64,000 nt of DNA from Chloroflexota bacterium (lineage in GTDB: Bacteria; Chloroflexota; Anaerolineae; Caldilineales; Caldilineaceae). The DNA is taken from assembly GCA_016861025.1 (NCBI GenBank), contig BOKO01000013.1, positions 62,001 through 126,000 of the forward strand, read 5' to 3'. Made by a program: the position numbers and the translations under genes. Shown here piece after piece: positions 6,717-14,900 of the stretch (position 1 is the stretch's first letter; each line of letters opens with the position of its first letter). The notes below the pieces were generated by a model. It did not search any database. It was not told the origin of the DNA and saw only the letters and a list, made by a program, of their open reading frames with translations.

Positions 6717-7172
6717 TCAGTTATACCAATAGCATGTTGTTCCTTTATATCTTACCGTCCCGCCGCAACAATCATTGGTGTTGTACTCGTCGATGAGCAC
6801 GCCTGTTGGAGTTATTGTCAAGCCAACTATCTGCCAGCCTTTCATGCCATCGTAAACCGCAGCGGCGGGATACTCCCCGAGAGAATAGGTGGCCGTGTGC
6901 GCTGAGTTGTAGATATACCACCAGCCGTATGAGGCGCCGTTCCGGGCGCCATACACGTTCAAGAGACCGTTCGTGAACCTCACGTAGGAAATGTTGCTCA
7001 CGAATCCGCCGGAGGTGGTGCCGAGCCCTGCAACCCCTCCCCCAGGCATACCTCCTGTGATGAATCCTGGAATTGGACAATAGGCGGTAGAGTTATAGAA
7101 AGCCGCCATGTGATCGGCGGTTGTCAGTTTGCTGGCGTCGCCGCTCGCCTTTTTCCAAACACCGGATTGGCA
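6717..7172 (-). CDS. Shufflon cassette 7: alternative PilV C-terminal segment (inverted)
   Basis: Reading leftward from the sfx repeat: Cys-Gln-Ser-Gly-Val-Trp-Lys-Lys-Ala-Ser-Gly-Asp, then about 140 residues to a stop at 6717. It is rich in Gly, Tyr, Thr and Asn, with a TPTGVLI motif near the end that parallels TPAGIMV in cassette 9. Cassettes 7 and 9 look like one subfamily. Inversion between the + sites on the left and the site at 7154-7173 would bring it into frame with pilV. Confidence 0.8.
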   Translation of the reverse strand, partial: CQSGVWKKASGDASKLTTADHMAAFYNSTAYCPIPGFITGGMPGGGVAGLGTTSGGFVSNISYVRFTNGLLNVYGARNGASYGWWYIYNSAHTATYSLGEYPAAAVYDGMKGWQIVGLTITPTGVLIDEYNTNDCCGGTVRYKGTTCYWYN

Positions 7173-7173
7173 A
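7154..7173 (-). repeat. Shufflon recombination site sfx-6 (-)
   Basis: First - oriented sfx copy (TTGCCAATCCGGTGTTTGGA on the - strand). It is inverted relative to sfx-1 to sfx-5 and so is able to support inversion. Confidence 0.9.
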
Positions 7174-7500
7174 CTAGCTAGCGGGCCAAGACACAGAGCA
7201 AGCCCCATTGCAGCTTGAAGTCATTCTTAATCCAACGGGAGTAAGCTCTGCTATGGTATTGCATCCAAAACCGTCAACTGCAATGCAGGTAAGTACCCCA
7301 GAACAATAAATCCAAGTTGGCGTCCCGGTCTGTAGATAGGCCCCTAGAGTCAGATTCCCGTTTATATCTACGCTTGCTGTTGCTCTGGAGAAACCACCTA
7401 TGCCATTACAAGCAAGAGATTTGCCTCTGACGGGGTAAAGCAATCCCTGCAGACCAGTTTTGCCTGATCCGCTTGCTTCTCTCCAGAGACCGGATTGGCA
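7174..7500 (-). CDS. Shufflon cassette 8: alternative PilV C-terminal segment (inverted)
   Basis: Starting in sfx-7 the frame reads Cys-Gln-Ser-Gly-Leu-Trp-Arg-Glu-Ala-Ser-Gly and continues for about 108 residues to a stop at 7174, abutting sfx-6. It shares its early segment with cassette 2 (TG-x2-G-x2-YP-x-R-x-KS-x2-C). It ends SCNGACSVSWPAS, with a Cys pair that could form a disulfide in the pilus tip. Confidence 0.8.
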   Translation of the reverse strand, partial: CQSGLWREASGSGKTGLQGLLYPVRGKSLACNGIGGFSRATASVDINGNLTLGAYLQTGTPTWIYCSGVLTCIAVDGFGCNTIAELTPVGLRMTSSCNGACSVSWPAS

Positions 7501-7501
7501 A
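7482..7501 (-). repeat. Shufflon recombination site sfx-7 (-)
   Basis: - oriented sfx copy with CTC as the variable triplet. It separates cassettes 8 and 9. Confidence 0.9.
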
Positions 7502-7506
7502 GGCGG

Positions 7507-7980
7507 TCAACTGGTCCAAGGGCACAAGGTCGTTACAAGATGAAGCTGGCCGGTAACACTATCAGACATGTACCAGCTGACCATTATTCCGGCGGGCGTG
7601 GCTTCGATTGAATGATTAGAGCCCATCCCAGAGGCCCCAAACCAGCCTACGGCGGTCCAGTTTGTTCCAAGAATGAAATTGCCAGCAGTATAGCCAGATC
7701 CTGCAACGTAAGTTCCGAGCGGTCGCCATGCCGCACCCCCTGAAAATTTTGGGCCGTACGCATAAAGGACACCGCCAATGAACTGGAACGCAGTAACACT
7801 ATGAATTGGGTTCCCCAGCAGATATCCACCAATCTCACTAAACCCATCCATGGTGCCAGGGGAGCCCCCAGGGACTATAGCGATTGGGCATTGAGCGACG
7901 GAATTGTCAAATGCAATTTGCTCGGACTTGAGCACCTTTCCTGCATCACCCGAGGCCTTCTTCCAGACACCGGATTGGCA
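7507..7980 (-). CDS. Shufflon cassette 9: alternative PilV C-terminal segment (inverted)
   Basis: The frame from sfx-8 reads Cys-Gln-Ser-Gly-Val-Trp-Lys-Lys-Ala-Ser-Gly-Asp-Ala-Gly-Lys and runs about 157 residues to 7507. It is the longest cassette seen here. The domain is Gly/aromatic rich with TPAGIMVSWY near the end, related to cassette 7. No signal or membrane segment is expected, because the pilV constant part supplies the pilin leader. Confidence 0.8.
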   Translation of the reverse strand, partial: CQSGVWKKASGDAGKVLKSEQIAFDNSVAQCPIAIVPGGSPGTMDGFSEIGGYLLGNPIHSVTAFQFIGGVLYAYGPKFSGGAAWRPLGTYVAGSGYTAGNFILGTNWTAVGWFGASGMGSNHSIEATPAGIMVSWYMSDSVTGQLHLVTTLCPWTS

Positions 7981-7981
7981 A
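7962..7981 (-). repeat. Shufflon recombination site sfx-8 (-)
   Basis: - oriented sfx copy (GTC variable triplet) between cassettes 9 and 10. Confidence 0.9.
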
Positions 7982-7998
7982 AGCGATCAGCTGGATAT

Positions 7999-8373
7999 TT
8001 ATGATTCCCAAGGAGGGAAAACCGTACCGCACGAAATATTAGTGCCCCAACCATCCACATAGGAATTGCTGTTGATTATCAGCAATCCTGCTGGTGTGAG
8101 AGAATATTTGGCCGTCATTCCCCATGTATAGCATGTGCTCAAGGGATCCGGTCCGGTGCAAGATCCAGATGCCAAATTGCATATGTTGAATAGCAAACTA
8201 TAGTTGCACCCTGAAGTTGCATACAACTGCCCCGCAGCTGTGATATAGAACCGTCTTGTGCTCGCGGTTCCGGACGCACAGGCGGTCCAAGCCGGAAAGA
8301 ACGTGGTGGGAATTGTGGGCGAAAGTATTTTCCCGCTATCACCGCTCGCCTTTTTCCAAACACCGGATTGGCA
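7999..8373 (-). CDS. Shufflon cassette 10: alternative PilV C-terminal segment (inverted, outermost)
   Basis: The frame from sfx-9 (Cys-Gln-Ser-Gly-Val-Trp-Lys-Lys-Ala-Ser-Gly-Asp-Ser-Gly-Lys) is open for about 124 residues to 7999. The tail (SLTPAGLLIINSNSYVDGW, then PPWES) resembles cassette 1. This is the last cassette before rci, so sfx-9 marks the right edge of the invertible array. Confidence 0.8.
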   Translation of the reverse strand, partial: CQSGVWKKASGDSGKILSPTIPTTFFPAWTACASGTASTRRFYITAAGQLYATSGCNYSLLFNICNLASGSCTGPDPLSTCYTWGMTAKYSLTPAGLLIINSNSYVDGWGTNISCGTVFPPWES

Positions 8374-8374
8374 A
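8355..8374 (-). repeat. Shufflon recombination site sfx-9 (-), right edge of array
   Basis: Outermost - oriented sfx copy, 76 bases before the end of rci. No further copy is seen to its right. Confidence 0.9.
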
Positions 8375-8449
8375 AGCGGCATCACCAAAATTCCAATCCA
8401 GCCAGGAACCTGCCGTACGTGAGCTTGCTACTTTCTCGAAAATTTTGTC

Positions 8450-9580
8450 TCAGGCCAACTCCCCTCCAAGCGGATCGATCATCACCAGCCGCTCCTCGTT
8501 GATAGGCTCGAGATACTGGTCTGGCGATGGAATGGGCTGCGATTCTCGCATCATGCCCAGAATTCGCCGAAGCAGAGCGTCCTGAGCGACCCTTATAGCC
8601 GACATCCGGCAGGCTCCGGTGCCGGCCACGTCCTCGAAGTCGAGAAGTCGCACGCGGACGGCTCCTGCGTCGTTCTCGACGGCCGCAGGATAGGGAATCA
8701 GGTGGTCGATCACGACCTGCCTGCCCTTGCTCTTGTTTCCCTCAAGCTTGCGCACTAGGCGCTGGGCCTTGAGGTGGGTGTAGCGCTTCAGCATGGAGAG
8801 GCTTTTGTGCCCGCTGATCGCGGCCACCTCCATCATGTCGAGCGATCCAAGCTCGAAGAGCCGGCTGATCGCCTCGTGCCTGAGATCGTGGAAGTGCAGA
8901 TCCTCGATGCCAAGCTTGACTAGCATGAAACGCCAGGTCGACTTGAGGCCTTCCGGCGTGTAGCTGAAAACCCGGCCGCTCGGCTTGACGCCGAGGCGGA
9001 TCAGCGCCGCCTGCGCCTTGATGGAGAGCGGCACGTCGCGTTTGGTGCCGTTCTTGGTCTCCGGCAGGTGGGCAACCCGGCTCTTCAGGTTGAGGTGCTC
9101 CCACTGCAGGCGCAGGATCTCTCCCTGGCGCATCGCGGTCTCGAGAGCCAGCACCACGATGGAATAGAGCTCGGGATTCACGTGGTTGTGGCAATACCGC
9201 AGGATCAGCCGGTCCTCGCGCGGCGTGAGGCGGCGGTCCCGGCCTGGCGGGATCTTCGGCTTGCGGACGTTGGCAACGGGGTTCGAGTCGCAAATGCCCC
9301 ATTCGATGCGGGAGATGTCGAAGAAATTTGACAGGAGCGACATCTCGAGGCGAACCGTCGAGCTGGAAAGTGGTTTGCCAGTCTTCGAATTGATCTCCTG
9401 CAGCCGGTTGTCGCGATAGGTGGCGATGTCGACGCTCGTTACCTCGCGGACGATCTTCGCGCCGAGGAACGAGCGGGATATCTGCTCAATGCGGTACTTT
9501 TCCTGGGCATACCCCTTCTTGAGGATGGAAATCCTGCTGCGGTAGTTTTCCAGGGCCTCTCTGACGGTCTGGTCAGGCAT
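8450..9580 (-). CDS. rci: Shufflon-specific DNA recombinase Rci
   Basis: A 376-residue tyrosine recombinase closely resembling R64 Rci along its length (for example VDIATYRDNRLQEIN, GRDRRLTPREDR, EDLHFHDLRHEAISRLFELG). Catalytic residues seen: Arg151 (TAMRQGEIL), His231 and Arg234 (HDLRHEAIS), His258 (SGHKS), Tyr267 (LKRYTHL). As in R64 there is a C-terminal extension of about 100 residues beyond the Tyr, which in R64 Rci is needed for asymmetric sfx binding. It inverts segments between oppositely oriented sfx sites to exchange PilV tips. It is coupled to the upstream XRE gene by an 8-base overlap and lies beside the array, as in IncI plasmids. Confidence 0.95.
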   Translation of the reverse strand: MPDQTVREALENYRSRISILKKGYAQEKYRIEQISRSFLGAKIVREVTSVDIATYRDNRLQEINSKTGKPLSSSTVRLEMSLLSNFFDISRIEWGICDSNPVANVRKPKIPPGRDRRLTPREDRLILRYCHNHVNPELYSIVVLALETAMRQGEILRLQWEHLNLKSRVAHLPETKNGTKRDVPLSIKAQAALIRLGVKPSGRVFSYTPEGLKSTWRFMLVKLGIEDLHFHDLRHEAISRLFELGSLDMMEVAAISGHKSLSMLKRYTHLKAQRLVRKLEGNKSKGRQVVIDHLIPYPAAVENDAGAVRVRLLDFEDVAGTGACRMSAIRVAQDALLRRILGMMRESQPIPSPDQYLEPINEERLVMIDPLGGELA

Positions 9581-9803
9581 TCAGTTCAGCCTCGATCGCG
9601 GCGGCAATCTCGGAGAGCGTCACATCAAGGGTTCCGCACAACGCGACGATGGTGTCCAGCGTGGGCGAACGCGACCCCAGCTCCAGCAGGGAGATGTAGG
9701 TACGGTCAAGCCCCGCGGCGAACGCCAGTGTTTCCTGGGTGTACCCGCGGGCCCTGCGCAAGGAACGGAGAGCTTTGCCGAACGCCTTGTTGTGGTTTTT
9801 CAT
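9573..9803 (-). CDS. XRE-family HTH regulator coupled to rci
   Basis: A 76-residue Cro/CI-type helix-turn-helix protein: KAFGKALRSLRRARGYTQET, then LAFAAGLDRTYISLLELG and SPTLDTIVALCGTLDV. The ATG at 9803 is used. A longer frame to 9830 has no better start. Its stop overlaps the rci start by 8 bases, so it is very likely cotranscribed and coupled with rci. Its dyad-containing upstream region suggests autoregulation. The family function is DNA binding. A role in setting shufflon switching rate is inferred from position. Confidence 0.8.
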   Translation of the reverse strand: MKNHNKAFGKALRSLRRARGYTQETLAFAAGLDRTYISLLELGSRSPTLDTIVALCGTLDVTLSEIAAAIEAELNA

Positions 9804-9813
9804 GCGGCCGCTC

Positions 9814-9831
9814 CATGACTCCGATGTCATG
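9814..9831. promoter_or_regulatory. Dyad upstream of the XRE-rci operon; candidate operator
   Basis: CATGAC-TCCGAT-GTCATG is a perfect 6+6 inverted repeat 11 bases upstream of the XRE start codon. It is a plausible autoregulatory operator. A second hairpin, TTCCGAC-TTTT-GTCGGAA, lies at 9871-9888. Confidence 0.45.
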
Positions 9832-9921
9832 AAGTGGCCGGTAATTTAAGGCGTGCAGACTATTGTCGTCTTCCGACTTTTGTCGGAAACCGAATGCTTG
9901 ATGGGTCGATTGTTGAGACGA

Positions 9922-11148
9922 TCAGCAGCTGGCAATAGCCGGGTTGAGCCAGAACCCCGGCGACGCCTTGAACCGTTCGGCCGCGGCACGGACGTACTCG
10001 ATGATCCATTCCGTGACGATCCACCGCCGGCCGCGCTCCTCGGCAGACTTGCCCAGCGTAACCCTGCCTCCGAAAATGTCCGCGCACAAATCGCCGGGCT
10101 CTGTCAGGAAATCGATCCAGAAATCGTACATGGCCTTGGGCAGCGGGGCGCCGTGCGCCGGCAGGCCAAGCATGGCGGCGTCCCTGCGGTACTGACGATG
10201 GTCCGGGCAGCTGTGCCCCATCGTGATCACGTTCCTGGGGATGCGGCCGGCGGTGGGCTTGCCGTAGCTGCCTTTTCGGACCCGGTAGGCTCCATCCGCG
10301 AAGCTTGCTTCCCGCTGCTCTCCGCCAGCGGCGAGCAGCCGGCGATGACGCTCGGTATGGGGTTGCAGCACTCGCCGGTTGTCGGCCTTCACCCGGGCTG
10401 GGTCGTTGGTGAACCAATAGACCGGCTCCCAGCCCATGTTGAGCTGACAGCGCACCTTGCTCGCCCATTGGATGGGGCCCGGGGCCTTGCTCGGGTTGCT
10501 CCATGGCACGCGATCCATGAGCGCCAGCCCAAGCCGGTCCTCGATCGCGATGACCATGCGCTCCAGGTAAGTGGAGCGCGACGGCAGGCCCTGCTCGAAG
10601 ATGTCGTTCGAGACGTTGATGACGATGCTGCCTCCAGGTGCCAGGTTGGCGACGACTGGCTCCAGCGCGCGGCAGATGAAGTCGGCGTATTCAGCGGCGG
10701 TCGGATTGCCATACGCCCTGGGCTTGCGCAGCGGGTACGGCGGAGAGGTGACGCACAGCGCGATCGGCGTGTCGAGGTGCGGAAAGACGCGGTTGCAGCT
10801 CCCCCAAATGGCAAGCCCGAGATCCGTCGAGAAGGCGAGGAGAGCCACTTCAGGCAAGGCCCGGCGCAGTTTTTTCTCGCCGGCGTCGGTAAGCTTCCAT
10901 AGCCCGCGCTCACCCTCGACACGCTCAATCAGCCCAAGATGTTTCAGGGTCTGCTGGTGCCAGCGGACTTCGCGCTTCAGCAGACTGTGCTTCTGTCCGG
11001 TTTGCCCGATCGGAACGCGCGCCTCGATCTCTTCCAGAGGGATGCCGGCATGCCGGGCCACCATCTCATAGAGTTGGCTGTTGCTGAGCTTGCCGGTACG
11101 CCCATAGACGGCCGACACGTCGTTGAAAAGGTCGAGTTGTTTATGCAT
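9922..11148 (-). CDS. DNA methyltransferase (TSPPY, amino-group type) with N-terminal winged-helix region
   Basis: A 408-residue protein. Residues 1-100 resemble a winged-helix domain (LSNSQLYEMVARHAGI, RWHQQTLKHLGLIERVEGER). The methyltransferase part has the catalytic motif IV TSPPYPLRKPRAYGN around residue 134, SIVINVSNDIF, and, near the C-terminus, DIFGGRVTLGKSAEERGRRW in place of the usual FxGxG motif I. Motif IV before motif I is the beta-class order, which methylates N4 of cytosine or N6 of adenine. No restriction gene is adjacent, so it is probably an orphan modification enzyme. It ends 119 bases from the XRE gene and follows the small gene at 11167. Confidence 0.85.
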   Translation of the reverse strand: MHKQLDLFNDVSAVYGRTGKLSNSQLYEMVARHAGIPLEEIEARVPIGQTGQKHSLLKREVRWHQQTLKHLGLIERVEGERGLWKLTDAGEKKLRRALPEVALLAFSTDLGLAIWGSCNRVFPHLDTPIALCVTSPPYPLRKPRAYGNPTAAEYADFICRALEPVVANLAPGGSIVINVSNDIFEQGLPSRSTYLERMVIAIEDRLGLALMDRVPWSNPSKAPGPIQWASKVRCQLNMGWEPVYWFTNDPARVKADNRRVLQPHTERHRRLLAAGGEQREASFADGAYRVRKGSYGKPTAGRIPRNVITMGHSCPDHRQYRRDAAMLGLPAHGAPLPKAMYDFWIDFLTEPGDLCADIFGGRVTLGKSAEERGRRWIVTEWIIEYVRAAAERFKASPGFWLNPAIASC

Positions 11149-11166
11149 GTGCGAGAGCGAGAGTTG

Positions 11167-11358
11167 TTAGATTGCGCGAGCCTGCGCCTTATGCCACTGC
11201 GCCACCTGCCAGAACGTGCTTCCTCGAGCAGAATTCCAGTTCAAAAGCCCCCCGTTTTTTAGGAGTTCTCGTGCCGCACTACGGTGCTGCCGGCGTCGCT
11301 TTCTTTTGTCGGCCGCATAGCCCATCTCCAATGCCGCTCTTTTGTTCATTCTTGCCAT
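11167..11358 (-). CDS. Small basic unknown protein
   Basis: A 63-residue, strongly basic protein (Arg/Lys-rich N-terminal half, KRKRRRQHRSAARELLKNGG) with Trp residues in the tail. It lies between the ASCH gene and the TSPPY methyltransferase, on the same strand and with small gaps. The basic composition suggests nucleic-acid binding. No family is recognised. Confidence 0.5.
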   Translation of the reverse strand: MARMNKRAALEMGYAADKRKRRRQHRSAARELLKNGGLLNWNSARGSTFWQVAQWHKAQARAI

Positions 11359-11367
11359 GTTGTTACC

Positions 11368-11952
11368 TCAACCATGAGGTATTCTTCTGAATTCGATCAC
11401 CCACACCCAGGGGTTCGCAGCCCATGAGCCGGGGCCGTTGATCCGCTCCCATAGCTCCTTGAATTGAACGCGGGCGCCGAGGCGCTTCATGTCTGGGGTT
11501 TCGCCGAGAAACATCGGCTCAATGCCTTCCGCGATGGCATCCGCCTCGCTGATGTCCTGCAGCCGCTCGACGCGGATGGCGACGATCTCCAGCGTGATGC
11601 GGGAGGCCCAGCGTGGCATGTGGATGGATGGGCGCTTGCGCCAGAACTGATTTGCGCGCAGCCCGGCCATATCACCAACGTGGCAGCCGGTCGCATTTGA
11701 TGCTTGGTGCTTGTCAATGGTATAGCCGTCCACATCCATTACAGCGACGAGCTGATCGCGGCGATCCTGCCACCACGTCTCCCGCACCCAAAGCCGGTCG
11801 CCGGCCTGGCCGTAGGGGCATGGCGTAATCGGGAACGGCCATTCCGGTACGATTTTGCTTGGCGGCTTCACAATTCTCCGCGTCTGCGTCTTCACGCCGT
11901 CGAGGATGGCGCGCACCATGGCGCCAGAAAAAAGGATCGACCGGGCTTTCAT
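11368..11952 (-). CDS. ASCH-domain phage-type protein
   Basis: A 194-residue protein starting at ATG 11952, overlapping the end of the C5 methyltransferase by 4 bases. The N-terminus KARSILFSGAMVRAILDGVK then TQTRR is the hallmark of a large phage and prophage family with an ASCH (PUA-like) fold. Later GDRLWVRETW, PSIHMPRWASRI, ERLQDISEADAIAEGI and NPWVWVIEF complete the family pattern. ASCH domains bind nucleic acid or act on modified nucleosides. Placement beside DNA methyltransferases is common in phages. The exact activity is unknown. Confidence 0.85.
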   Translation of the reverse strand: MKARSILFSGAMVRAILDGVKTQTRRIVKPPSKIVPEWPFPITPCPYGQAGDRLWVRETWWQDRRDQLVAVMDVDGYTIDKHQASNATGCHVGDMAGLRANQFWRKRPSIHMPRWASRITLEIVAIRVERLQDISEADAIAEGIEPMFLGETPDMKRLGARVQFKELWERINGPGSWAANPWVWVIEFRRIPHG

Positions 11953-14900
11953 GCCGAGGCCCTGCGGCCCACCGCCAATTCCACGGCGTTGGCCCGGATG
12001 ATCGCCGCGGCCTGAACGGGATCCACGCTGTTCCCGCACATGCGGACTTGAGCCGAGATCGAGAACTTCCGGCCATCGTGCCCATGGTCGATGATGTAGT
12101 CATCGGGGAAGTCCTGCCCGCGGAAAAGCTCCCGTGGCTTCAACATCCTCAGCCTGATGTCGATGATCACGTAGGGCTGGCCCTTGATGAAAACCGTGAC
12201 GAGCGCAAGGCGCTCCTTCGTGGTGGCAGGTTCGTGCCGCTTGCCATCTTGAGGATAGTTCTCCAGCAGGAAGTCCGATACGCGAAGCGCGCTGGCTTCC
12301 TGTTCGGGGGAGAGAATGCAGGAATCCGCAACTGACCGGGCGCGATTCGACTCGTCAGTGCGGCAGCCAGCAAGGAAAGTGGATACCACACCATGATGCT
12401 GCCCGCCGGCCGACACGGTCATCAACGGGTCCTCCGGATTGCGTGCGTCGCAATTGCCGCGAAGGTGCGCCAGGTGCGCCGTGACCAACTGCTGTTGGCT
12501 TCCGGTATTGGTGACGGTGGTCATCGGGTCATCCAGCTTGCGGCCGACGGTCGTGTTATAGCCGTCGTTGGCCTGCATCATGTAGGCCGTGGCGATCGCA
12601 TGCTTCCCCGTGCCTACCACGGTTCCGATGGGAGCTTCGATATCGAGAGACCGCGGAGACTGCCCATGGCGCTCCCCGTACCCGGTCTGCACCATGGTGG
12701 CCGCGACAATGGCGCGATGGTTCTCCGTCGTTGCCGTGCCGAGTGGCGCTGTCACCGGGGCCGGCTTACCAGCATATTCCGGCCCACCGGCCCCAACCAG
12801 CACCGGTGAAACCAGCATCGTTTCGCCACGGTGGGCGGCGGTGATGGTGCGCATCGGTTCCTCGATGGAATGGCTGCGGTCATCGCCCTGATGGGTTGCC
12901 GGCACGAGAATCGGCGAGGCCAGCGAAAATTCACCCCCTTTGGTCGCCGCCATGACGGTACGCATGGGGTCCTCCAACGAATGCACCGGTTCGGATTGAC
13001 CGTTGTAATGCGCAATTGGAACGATCACGGGCGAAACAATTCCGAGCGCGTGAGCAGCGCCCGCGTCTCGCGCGCAATTCCCGCCCGAGGTGATTGTCGG
13101 CAGCGGTTCGTCGACGGCATGCCCGGAGCTGTCGCTGCGGAATTTCGCGATGACAGGAGTTGCCAGAAACTTGTGATTCCCCGTGCAGCCGGTCGCCATC
13201 GGCATATCGATCGGACGCGGCACATTGTTCGTCATGTTGTTGACGATGAAGGGCTGCGGGTTGTCCAGAACGTACCGCTTGATTCCCTTGGCGATGCGCC
13301 GCATGGTGGCGGGAGCCAGGGGTTTCTTGCGGTCGAAAATCGACTTGCCGAGATCGGAAAAGTCGATGCATTCCGCCGCCGGTTTCCACTTCCGTTGGTC
13401 TGGCCCCGCTTTCCTGGCGTGGGTTTTCAGCCCCTCCCATGAGATGGGTTGGCCGTCGCACCTGGCAATCATCCAAAGCCGTTCGCGGGTAGTGTGGCCT
13501 CCCTGATCGGCCGCACAGAGCACGCGATGCTGGACCTCGTAGCCCAAGGCTTCGAGCTTGCGCACGAACTTTCGCCAAGTTCGCCCTTCCCGCTTGGGAT
13601 CGGGCACCAGATACTGATCCTGAACCGGAACGCGCTCGTTCGGGGCAGCCGGCACCCACTCGATTTTCGTGCTGGTGCCGCGGGGTGTCCTGAGAACGAC
13701 CTCCGTGCGTTTCAGAACACGGCCGGTCACCTTGTCGCGCTTGGCGACCAGCGGACCCCACTTGAGAATCTGTTTGACGTTCTCCAGGCTGATGACATCG
13801 GGCCGCACCTGCGCAGCCCAGCGGTATCCGACCCAGGAAAGGGCGCGGATCTTCTTGTCGCGAGGCTGTCCGCCGGAGGCCTGAGAATGGTGCGTGCAGT
13901 TATGGACGATCACGCCCTCGGCGACATAGCTTTCGTCCTCCTCGACGGATAGGTTGTAAACAGTACCCGTCGCCCGCAGGTCTTTCACTTCGCGTACCGG
14001 CGCCCACTCGATCCGGTCGATGACGCGGGATTGTTTGCGCTGTCCGGCAATGCGCCAACGGACGCTGTATGCGGGCTTGACGTTGACTTTGCGCCCCTGG
14101 ATGACATCGGGTTGGTTTTCGCGCAGGTAAATGTTGGGCGAATACCCGAGCGAACCCGCAAGCGCCTTGATGCTATAGGCCAAGGCGCGCGACACTGTGG
14201 TGGTCATGACGATTGGGGAGCCGTCAGCCTTCGGCATGGCCCCGTCGCCTGAGACGTAACCTTCGAGGAGGGCGCGGCGCAGGGATTCGTCCGCTCCGTA
14301 CAGCCATGCCGGCAGAAGTTTGTTTGCTGCTCCATGTCCGAATTGACTGCGCAGCCACTCGACCAGTCCGCGCGAATTCGTTGAAAACTGCCTGGCCGTA
14401 CCCGTTGCACGTTCATGCCAAGCCATTTCGTCGCTGCCAGCGCGGGCTCCGGAACGAGTCCACTCATTCAAGCGGGCGCGGAGGGTATCGGCCTCATGGT
14501 TGCCGCACGTAATCACAAGTTCGGCGCGTGTTTCCGCGATCCGCGTCCAGCCATCGGCGACATACCGGCCAGCCAGCCACATCAGCGACTCTGAGATTTC
14601 AAATTGTCGCCCGCGATAGGAAGGAACTGGCGGGATCGGCAAGGCAGGGAACGAAACCGGCGATCCCCAATAGGCATCGCGGGTAAGTTCGCCGGCTTTG
14701 GTCCACTCCGGCGGTGCATTCAGATGGACGAGATCACCTCGCCCATTCCGCTTGGATGGGCGAACATAGAATGGATGCTCCGGGCTCACGATCAAGCCGG
14801 GATGTCCTTTCCCGCGAACCTCGACAAGTGGGCGTACCGTGCTCATGGTGTCCGTGACGCGACGCCAGCGCCCCTGATGCGTCAGAACTAACTCGCCGAC

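Noticed and set aside
1..8388. Diversity-generating retroelement
   Set aside because: Repeated variable C-termini could suggest one, but there is no reverse transcriptase or template repeat. Inverted sfx repeats with an Rci recombinase explain the region.
1..8388. CRISPR array
   Set aside because: The repeats are spaced by 300-500 bases of coding cassettes and occur in both orientations. No cas gene is present.
9853..10902. Long + strand frame opposite the TSPPY methyltransferase
   Set aside because: It has no recognisable motif. The - strand frame has the complete methyltransferase signature.
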